Below are positions 20,386 through 26,504 of a DNA stretch of 26,504 bases, piece by piece. The DNA comes from Mnemiopsis leidyi. Lineage: Eukaryota > Ctenophora > Tentaculata > Lobata > Bolinopsidae. The stretch spans positions 56,382-82,885 of the forward strand of contig JH154131.1 of the NCBI GenBank assembly GCA_000226015.1. Direction: 5' to 3'. Numbering within the stretch: the stretch's first letter is position 1; the number at the start of each line of letters is the position of its first letter. The notes beneath the pieces were generated by a model, which was not told the origin of the DNA, made no database searches, and saw nothing but the letters and a program-made list of their open reading frames with translations. The translations under genes and the position numbers were made by a program.

Positions 20386-22464
20386 TTAATAGCTGGGATA
20401 CGAAACATAATTCTCCTGTCCTTGCTGCTGTTGTTGTTGGCCCTCAGAAGTGGTGTTGTCAGCGGTAGATTCCGTATTTGGATCGTAGTTGTAGGATTGG
20501 CTGTCCGCTTGGGAATTATCGTAGCCTCCGCTGTACTGCTGGTTATAATACCCGCTGTTTCCGCCATCCCCACCGTATCCACCACGGCCACCACCACGGT
20601 TATTGTAAAACCCACCGCGTCCGCCGCGTCCGCGCCCTCTACCGCGGCCGCCTCCGTAATCGTTGGCCGTCTCCAGCCAGCTGCCGGTGTCTCCCCACGA
20701 TCCCTTCTGCCAGATTTGCGGATCGTAGAACGTGACATGCTGCTTTCCCTTCGTCTCTCCGATACTGGAACACACGCGCACCACCGCGTCTACGCAGCCC
20801 TGGAGATCGGTGTTTATCACCTTGACGACGTGCTCTTCTGAGTTGGGAAGAGGGTCGTTGTGGACGCCGATAAAACTGCTGTTTGTTTCTTCCTTGATCT
20901 GTTTTATCGTAGCTCCCTTCTGTCCGATAACTGCACTGCATGAATGTTGGGGCACGAGTAACCTCACGTCTAATTTACCTGAAATTTTTAGTTTTTGTCG
21001 AGACTTAATGCGAAATTTTTTAGTACTCTTCGGAAAACAACTCACGTAAGTAAAGCAGTTATAAGCATTTGCAAAAATTCAATAATGTTAAGTGGTAACA
21101 GGAATAGATAATTAAACTGACTTATTGACCTGTAATTTCAGCCCAAATACTGCACTTACCTCCCTCAAAAAGTTGCATTTTGGGAACCAATTCGATAAGG
21201 ATCTTAGACAAACTTTCCAGAGGACACTGTACACTCATGACTCTGTCCGAGGCGTTGTGAGGAATCTCAGAGTTGTTTGTTCCCTGAGCGTATATCGAGA
21301 TCTTTGATTCAGGAACGATGGATTTGATGCTCTTTATCGTTTCTCCACCCTTGCCAATAATGACACGAACAGTTCTGGTAGGGACCAAGAATCTGTACAC
21401 ATCGTCGATAATCCTCCTCTTTTTGGACATGAATCCGTAGTCACCTGCTTCCCCTCCTTCGTAGTTGTAGTCAGTACCACCCTCTTGTCCGCCTTGAGCG
21501 TAGTATGTCTGTTGGTTGTAGCTCTGGTCTTGGTTGTTGTAGTCGTTTCCTCCTCCACCTCCGCCTTGGTAAAAGTTTTTGTTGCCACCGCGACCGCGTC
21601 CCCTTCCTCCACCACGTCCTCTGTAGTTGTTGTTACCCTGGTTGTTGTAGCCACCTTGGTTATTATAGCCACCTTGGCCTTGGTTGTTGTAGCCACCTTG
21701 GTTGTTGTAGCCACCACTCTGCCCGTAGCCACCCTGCTGCTGGTTGTTTTGTGAGTCCTGACTTTGTGGCTGGTTGTAATTATTGGAGTTAGCTGACTGG
21801 TTATACTGGCTACCACTGTTGGCGTTAGGATCGTAAGTGGTCGTTCCGGTGGTACTAGCATTAGGATCATATGTGTAGCCAGAGTCAGCTTGCGCGTTAG
21901 GGTCGTAGTTGTAGCCCTCCTGGTAGTTATCACCTGATCCATCGTCGTAATTCCCTCCTCCATAATTATTGTACTCATCTGAAATGTCATTTTTTAAATC
22001 ACCAAGTGAGCTGTCCAGTCTAGAGCACTTAATCCGGACAATAAAAGTATAAAGCACTAAATGCTGACCCCCTAAAGTCTTAGACTAGCAAACCCATCGC
22101 TACTTCTTTAGAAGATACGGATTCTATAGTTTCATGACTAGTTTCATGGCACGTCAGAATTATAGCCATACCTTGCATTTCACAACCAAAATTGAATTGA
22201 CAATTCAAATTTGCAACAATCGAAAGTTTGAAATTAACTCTACTCCTCTCCTCTCCTCAACAAAGTATAACAGCTAAACCAATAGAAAGTTTGAAATTAA
22301 CTCTACTCCTCTCCTCAACAAAGTATAACAGTTAAACCAATAGAAAGTTTGAAATTAACTCTACTCGTCTACTCAACTCAACAACGTATAACAGTTAAAC
22401 AGGACTCACCAGGAGGTGGGGGACGTTTCAGCCCTGCGTCCGAGCTGTAATCTTGATCACCCAT
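20386..22464 (-). CDS. hnRNP K-type KH-domain RNA-binding protein with G/Q/N/Y-rich regions
   Basis: Three exons on the minus strand: 22464-22410 (phase 1), 21978-21160 (phase 1), 20978-20386, all GT-AG, giving 488 residues. N terminus: acidic stretch then PPPP (15-18). Residues about 19-200 are low complexity: three YDPN motifs (43, 55, 67), four GGYNNQ repeats (about 107-132) and an RGG patch (138-150). A basic KKRR (204-207) may be a nuclear signal. KH1 spans about 212-285 with the GxxG loop GKGG (227-230). KH2 spans about 294-362 with GQKG (310-313). After KH2 comes FYDP, as in hnRNP K, then an RGG-rich tail, another YDPN and a six-glutamine run. Such proteins bind C-rich single-stranded RNA and control splicing, translation and stability. 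The usual third KH domain is absent. Family placement (hnRNP K/PCBP-like) is inferred from the KH1-KH2 pair; a lineage-specific paralogue is possible. Confidence 0.88.
22222..22400. repeat. Three-copy tandem repeat (about 60 bp) in intron 1 of the KH gene
   Basis: Units start at GAAAGTTTGAAATTAACTC at 22222, 22285 and 22343. They are 63, 58 and about 58 bases long and differ mainly in the number of CTCCTCT blocks. The first unit has the extra block. It lies just downstream of exon 1 on the minus strand. Simple intronic minisatellite. Confidence 0.9.
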
Positions 22465-22776
22465 CCTGCACTCCTAATTCAAGAAGAGTGGTTACTGTTT
22501 TCGAAATTTGGATAGATTTGTTAAATACATAATTTCATGGATTTGCACTTTTAACATGACTTGTTGAATTGGGCGAGATAAAGAGTATGACATGATACAA
22601 GTTAAATTTCAACTTGGTGTCATACCTAATATCAAACATGTACAGCATAATCAAAAAACCCTAATCGAGTTTCTTTTAAAAAACCGCCCATGATACCAGA
22701 TATATCTAAAATTCTTTTATATACAAAAATCTTTAAAAACAATTACAACATTGAACAGTAAAAAATTAAATACATT
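22465..22776 (-). promoter_or_regulatory. Short intergenic spacer between the DDX59-type gene and the KH gene
   Basis: Only 312 bases separate the stop of the helicase gene from the start codon of the KH gene on the same strand. The spacer must hold the helicase 3' UTR and the KH gene's 5' end. On the minus strand a short pyrimidine-rich tract (CCACTCTTCTTG) precedes GGAGTGCAG, which ends one base before the KH start codon. That looks like a splice acceptor, so a leader intron or trans-spliced leader is possible. Confidence 0.35.
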
Positions 22777-24528
22777 TTACTTCTTTAATCGTACTTTATC
22801 TCTATTTTCATTAATAGCCTTAGATTGTTTCTGGTAAGCAAGGTGGGGAGAATTTATGAGTTGAATCGGCAATGATACCCTTGATGACAGTGAAAGCTCA
22901 AACAGCTGCAAAAACATGGACTTATTGGAATTGTTTACAAAAACAAAGGCATTCCCAGTCTTGGTCCCACTCAAGGCTCTTCCAATTTGATGAACATATT
23001 GATCCATACTTGGGGGCAAGTCAAACAGGATAACCTGAGTGACTGAGGGCATGTTCATTCCTCTGCCCAAAATGTTTGTACTAACTAAAACTGGGTACCT
23101 CCCTGTTTCTAGCTCCTTTATGATTTTAGTTCTTGCTTCTTGTGTCTTATCACCATGCATCACACCACATAGTATATCTTTTTTGATTAAAAAATCGGCC
23201 AACAGAAGAGCTCCGAGTTTTGACTCAACAAAAACCAAGACTGGTGGCTTATTAAATCGCTTATCTTCTAAAATTGATAGCAACTTTTTCTTTTTATTGT
23301 CATTTTCGACCCACAATATCATCTGCTTTACTTTGCTAGTAGGGTTACTGGGTTTTCCTACATTTATCTGAACAGGATGATAAAGGAGTTGCTTTGCATA
23401 TCTCCTTGTTTCATCAGAGATAGTAGCACTGAACATCAGGGTTTGATGGCGTGAGGGGAGAAGCCTCATTACTGATTTTATTTGTTCATGGAACGAAGCA
23501 TCTAACAAAACATCACACTCATCAATAACCACAGTGAAACAATGAGAAAGGTTTGGGGACAGCTCAAGTAATCTACCTGGTGTAGCGACTATGATCTGTA
23601 CATTTGAGTCTAAGCGGTAGGTTTGTTGAGCTGTAGAAAGACCGCCAACTACTAGAGCTGTTTTCATGTTGCTTATCCCTGCACACAACTCTTTAGTCAT
23701 TTTTTCAACCTGAATTGCCATATCTCGAGTTGGAAGAATAATTATTCCAAACACATGCTCAGATGAAATTTTGCTGACCCAAAACTGTATGCGGTGGATC
23801 ATTGGGATGAGATATGCACCACTTTTACCAGTTCCAGTACCTGAACTAACTAAAGCATCACTTCCATCCAAAATAATAGGAATGACTTGAGACTGGACTG
23901 CAGTTGGTATAACATATCCTGATTTAGTCATGTTCTCCACAAGCATATGATGTAGATTAACCTGTTTAAAGTCCAGAATAGGAGGTGTAGCATCCCCTTC
24001 AAGAATGTGCACATCAAGAGTTTTTCTAATTTCACAGAGTTGAGTTGAGGATAATGAAGAAATATCTGTGTTGAGTGAAAGTTGAGGAGACAGTAAGACC
24101 TTATCTGGACTAAGGACAATATTTTTGCACTCAGTACTACAGACCTTGCCAACATCCAACACAGGTTCTACACCAAAACGTGAACAAATGATACATTTAG
24201 ATTCGTTAGGCAACGCAGGTCGCTGTTCAATTGAGTGGGAGGTAATTTTGTCCACTTTCACATATCTAGTACTTTGTTTAATAAGGTCTGCCTGAGTATT
24301 ACTTTTTTGCTTTTGTCCTATATTAATTTCTTTGCACTCCTTACTGCATACATCAACCTCATATGTGTCACATATATAAGCACCATACCTTCCACAAATG
24401 ACGCAAGTAGGATCTCCTTCAATCGCATTACGCTGATTACAACTGAGCTCCACAATGGGAGAGTCAGAGCCGTCAGAGGAGTCTGATTGTTTTCTCACTC
24501 GTTTTGAGGGATTTTCGAACTCTTCCAT
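22777..24528 (-). CDS. ddx59: DDX59-type DEAD-box RNA helicase, intronless, altered motifs
   Basis: One 583-codon frame; human DDX59 is about 620 residues. Two cysteine modules open the protein: C42/C45/C61/C65 in CVICGRYGAYICD...CSKEC, the HIT-type finger of DDX59, and a second, similar C112/C115/C130/C134. The helicase core follows: Q motif PTAVQ (208-212), Walker A SSGTGTGKS (228-236), PTRDMA (266-271), TPGR (316-319), motif II DECD (336-339), SAT (367-369), motif IV VFVES (432-436), motif V RGMNMP (489-494) and motif VI HQIGRALSG (513-521). HQIGR and the ending SLPIQLINSPHL agree with DDX59. Motif V has N for the usual D, and motif VI has S520 where DDX59 has its second arginine, the arginine finger. 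The ATP-binding lobe looks intact; activity is doubtful. No introns suggests an old retrocopy or intron loss. DDX59 is linked to RNA metabolism and, in vertebrates, Hedgehog-dependent development. Confidence 0.88.
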   Translation of the reverse strand: MEEFENPSKRVRKQSDSSDGSDSPIVELSCNQRNAIEGDPTCVICGRYGAYICDTYEVDVCSKECKEINIGQKQKSNTQADLIKQSTRYVKVDKITSHSIEQRPALPNESKCIICSRFGVEPVLDVGKVCSTECKNIVLSPDKVLLSPQLSLNTDISSLSSTQLCEIRKTLDVHILEGDATPPILDFKQVNLHHMLVENMTKSGYVIPTAVQSQVIPIILDGSDALVSSGTGTGKSGAYLIPMIHRIQFWVSKISSEHVFGIIILPTRDMAIQVEKMTKELCAGISNMKTALVVGGLSTAQQTYRLDSNVQIIVATPGRLLELSPNLSHCFTVVIDECDVLLDASFHEQIKSVMRLLPSRHQTLMFSATISDETRRYAKQLLYHPVQINVGKPSNPTSKVKQMILWVENDNKKKKLLSILEDKRFNKPPVLVFVESKLGALLLADFLIKKDILCGVMHGDKTQEARTKIIKELETGRYPVLVSTNILGRGMNMPSVTQVILFDLPPSMDQYVHQIGRALSGTKTGNAFVFVNNSNKSMFLQLFELSLSSRVSLPIQLINSPHLAYQKQSKAINENRDKVRLKK

Positions 24529-25493
24529 CTATGTGAAAATGTTGCTTAATATGTAAGATATGAGGAAATTGCCAAGATTTCCCTCAGAAAGTGATATTTT
24601 TAAAATCACTCAAATTTATATGTTATGGAACATAAAGCAAGAACTATACTTCAAAAGGTAGCTGTTTGAATGTGTGTCTCCATCTGTGATGTTGCCAAAT
24701 CACTAAGAATGTAGGGTTTAAGAAGTCTATTTTGTGATTGTAAATTTTGTAAGAGGCAGAAACTGTTAATGATAAAAAAGATGATCACAATTTTGAAGTA
24801 TTTTGTCTTAGTCCAGGTGGCATGGTCAAATGGTAAAAATTTTGACCATTACCATTGCAATAATCCAAATTTTCCATGGTTGAATTGGCTAACACGAAAT
24901 TAGACTGTGGTTATGACAATAAAATGTCCATAAAATGTCCCTTAATGAACTTAGAGAAAATTATTGGATGTCAGTGGTCATGTTCCTGAGGCCGAGGTGT
25001 GCTGTAATGGGGCATAAATTTGGGTTACTTGGGAAAGAAGGGTGACAATGAAAATACAATTCTAATGAATAAGTTAGAACCTAAATAGAACTTGATTAAC
25101 AATACAAAAACCCGATTTTCTGGGCTCTTACTTGTTGTAGTGTAGGGTGAGGTGATTATTATTATTTCATCCAAATAGGTTAAGTTTAACCCAGCCATAC
25201 ATTTTTTAATTAGGAACTAAGTTAAGGTGAAAACAATTGCAATATGTCCTTTGAAAATACTAGCTACTAAAATCGATTAAAAGACTTTACTAAAAAATGC
25301 TATATGGGGATCTAAAACTAAGCAAAACAGAATAGAAACCAGCAAAATTTTGCAAAAGGCAACTTAAAACACTATAAATCCGACTGACTTGCATCCACCC
25401 AGAAAACCAGTAACTGAGCACCATATATCAAAATTGCACCCAATACTCCATAGATTATAGTATCAAATATGTAATGATAAATCTAAAAGTCCA
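24529..25493. other. Intergenic, nothing recognised
   Basis: AT-rich sequence upstream of the helicase gene, with no coding, RNA or transposon signal. An acceptor-like TTTTCACATAG sits directly before the helicase start codon on the minus strand (24529-24539), so a non-coding leader exon may lie here. Confidence 0.4.
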
Positions 25494-25545
25494 ATGTTGT
25501 TGGTGAATGTTGTTGTGAATGTTGTTGGTGAATGTTGTTGTGAGA
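25494..25545. repeat. Small tandem repeat of GTTGTTGGTGAAT / GTTGTTGTGAAT
   Basis: Two copies of a 25-base unit, each composed of GTTGTTGGTGAAT plus GTTGTTGTGA(A)T. It lies about 40 bases before the SINE. Confidence 0.85.
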
Positions 25546-25587
25546 TGTTTAAAAAACGGCAGTATCCAAGAAGCCCGACCCAGTACG

Positions 25588-25848
25588 GGTTGGTGGTGTA
25601 GTGGTATCTACCCCGACTTTCTATGCAGAAGATCGGGGGTTCAATTCCCAGATCCGCCAATCCTAGAGGAGTGCGCTAAGGGCATTTGCCTATGCAATCT
25701 TCTTCGGTCGACTCAGCCGAATGACCGGGAAACCGTGATTGAGGGTTAAATGAGGAGGGTCTCCGTTAAAAGATCTAGAATCTTCCAGGAGCTCCTTCAG
25801 TATAACTGTAAAAGCCTGGGTACAGGTGTAACAAATACAAATACAAAT
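25588..25848 (+). mobile_element. tRNA-derived SINE (copy A)
   Basis: The head is tRNA-like: A box TGGTGTAGTGG (25594-25604), B box GGTTCAATTCC (25638-25648), and a 3' acceptor-like ATCCGCCA. A non-tRNA body follows, with GAGGGTTAAAT and AGGAGGGTCT (25737-25762). The 3' end is a simple tail of three ACAAAT-type units (about 25830-25848). Possible target-site duplication AGTACG flanks it (25582-25587 and 25849-25854), but the right copy is also the start of a minisatellite. Transcription would be by RNA polymerase III from the internal boxes. The body matches the older copy at 590-835. The 5' acceptor arm pairs poorly with the 3' arm, so this is not a functional tRNA gene. Confidence 0.8.
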
Positions 25849-25950
25849 AGTACGCGAACGAGTTTGCGAACCAGTACGCGAACCAGAACAAGAACCAGTA
25901 CGCGAACTGGTTCGCGTACTAGTTCGGGTACTAGTTCGGCAGTCCCCGAA
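25849..25950. repeat. 12-bp minisatellite that inverts midway
   Basis: Five units of AGTACGCGAACC and variants run forward from 25849 to 25908. Two to three units in reverse complement (GGTTCGCGTACT, AGTTCGGGTACT) follow from 25909. The switch makes a hairpin: AGTACGCGAAC-TG-GTTCGCGTACT (25897-25920) has perfect 11-bp arms, extending to about 16 bp with one mismatch. Open frames on both strands (RT/ST-rich peptides) arise because 12 is a multiple of three; they are not genes. Confidence 0.88.
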
Positions 25951-26327
25951 CCAGCACACAAAGTTCAGAAAGCGGAAGTATAATAAAGGCGGGATTTGGG
26001 TCGGTTAGTTACTTGTACTATGTGTTAAAACTTTCGGCGCTGCTATAATACAAATAATTTGAGCTATGAGATAAGAAAGGAAGTGCCGTGACAACCACGT
26101 GCAGGCCCTCTATAGCATATAAGCGCAGCAGGCTGGCCACCTGATCAACAGCACATAGAGATAGTGCCAGTACACGTTGAAGTACTTCAGAACGGTAGAG
26201 GCTCAGACAGTCCTCTTCCCCTTCTACATTAAACGCTCAAAGGGAGTCCGACCCAAAAGTCGGAACTCCTCAGGTACGTAAGACTTTTTGCTGTGACTGT
26301 TGCTGATTACTTCCTGCTCTGCTCACT
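25951..26327 (+). promoter_or_regulatory. Possible promoter and leader of the terminal reading frame
   Basis: A TATA-like CATATAAGC lies at about 26117-26124. Further down, GGAGTCCGAC and GTCGGAACTCC (about 26241-26266) form a stem with one bulged base and a six-base loop. CAG|GTACGT near 26272-26280 looks like a splice donor. The sequence is richer in G and C than the surroundings. It could be a cellular gene leader or a retrotransposon LTR/leader; no diagnostic primer-binding site or LTR boundary was identified. Confidence 0.3.
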
Positions 26328-26504
26328 ATGAGTGGAAGGATCAACAAACCTGCTGGCAAGCCTCAAACTCCCTCACCCCTTGTGAAGGGTGGTGCTCAGT
26401 CCAAACGAGGCCTTAACACCCGGTCACCTGTCCTAAGCCCTACTACATATAAGAGCCCTCATAGTACTTGTAAGTCTATGAAATCAAAAGACTCCAGTAT
26501 TACA
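26328..26504 (+). CDS. Partial unidentified reading frame running off the window
   Basis: An ATG at 26328 opens 59 codons with no stop before the window ends. The peptide begins MSGRINKPAGKPQTPSP and is basic and rich in S, P, T and K, like a disordered N terminus. No domain can be recognised. The possible TATA box about 205 bases upstream supports transcription. The CAG|GTACGT donor-like site between the two would, if used, put this ATG inside an intron. It may be the start of a cellular gene or of a retroelement ORF1/gag-like protein. Confidence 0.35.
   Translation, partial: MSGRINKPAGKPQTPSPLVKGGAQSKRGLNTRSPVLSPTTYKSPHSTCKSMKSKDSSIT

Noticed and set aside
20373-20941. Additional reading frames overlapping the KH gene on both strands
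   Set aside because: They are shadows of the G/Q/N-rich coding exons; the spliced frame with intact KH domains explains the sequence.
25588-25660. Functional tRNA gene
   Set aside because: The A and B boxes are good, but the acceptor stem pairs poorly and the sequence continues into a SINE body and tail, so it is a SINE head.
25690-25983. Arginine/threonine/serine-rich proteins on both strands
   Set aside because: They are produced by a 12-bp tandem repeat and its inverted half; both strands open because 12 is a multiple of three.
1-26504. CRISPR array, bacterial operon, prophage or ribosomal RNA genes
   Set aside because: No array of short identical repeats with unique spacers and no rRNA signature was seen; the genes are spliced animal genes.

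Overview
This is a eukaryotic, almost certainly animal, nuclear genomic window. It has spliced genes with GT-AG introns, metazoan protein families (twinfilin, an hnRNP K-type KH protein, a DDX59-type helicase), tRNA-derived SINEs, a hAT-type DNA transposon, a LINE endonuclease remnant, a long (TG)n microsatellite and an 11-N assembly gap. An AT-rich base composition and interspersed repeats suggest an invertebrate; the phylum cannot be read from the sequence.

Layout. 1-122 is a (TG)n tract. About 590-835 (minus) is an old tRNA-derived SINE. 1679-12574 (plus) is the twinfilin locus: ten coding exons from 7209 to 12574 give a 388-residue protein. Two further candidate first exons lie upstream at 1679-1787 and 5901-6006, each ending in the same phase. 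12575-15388 is gene-free. 15389-17375 holds two direct copies of a non-autonomous hAT-like element, with a LINE fragment and an N gap between them; the outermost ends carry a perfect 8-bp target-site duplication. 17843-19063 (plus) is an intronless four-pass membrane protein. 20386-22464 (minus) is a three-exon KH-domain RNA-binding protein with large G/Q/N/Y-rich regions. 22777-24528 (minus) is an intronless DEAD-box protein of the DDX59 type with two zinc-finger modules and altered helicase motifs. 25494-25950 holds a small tandem repeat, a second SINE sharing a core with the first, and a 12-bp minisatellite that flips orientation. An unidentified reading frame runs off the end at 26328-26504.

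There is no operon-like pathway. The neighbours act in actin turnover (twinfilin), mRNA binding (KH protein), RNA remodelling (helicase) and the membrane (tetraspan). The DDX59-type and KH genes are head-to-tail on the minus strand, only 312 bp apart. The strongest leads are homologous alternative first exons on twinfilin, the composite hAT structure, the intronless DDX59 relative with a lost arginine finger and doubled finger, and the shared SINE core.
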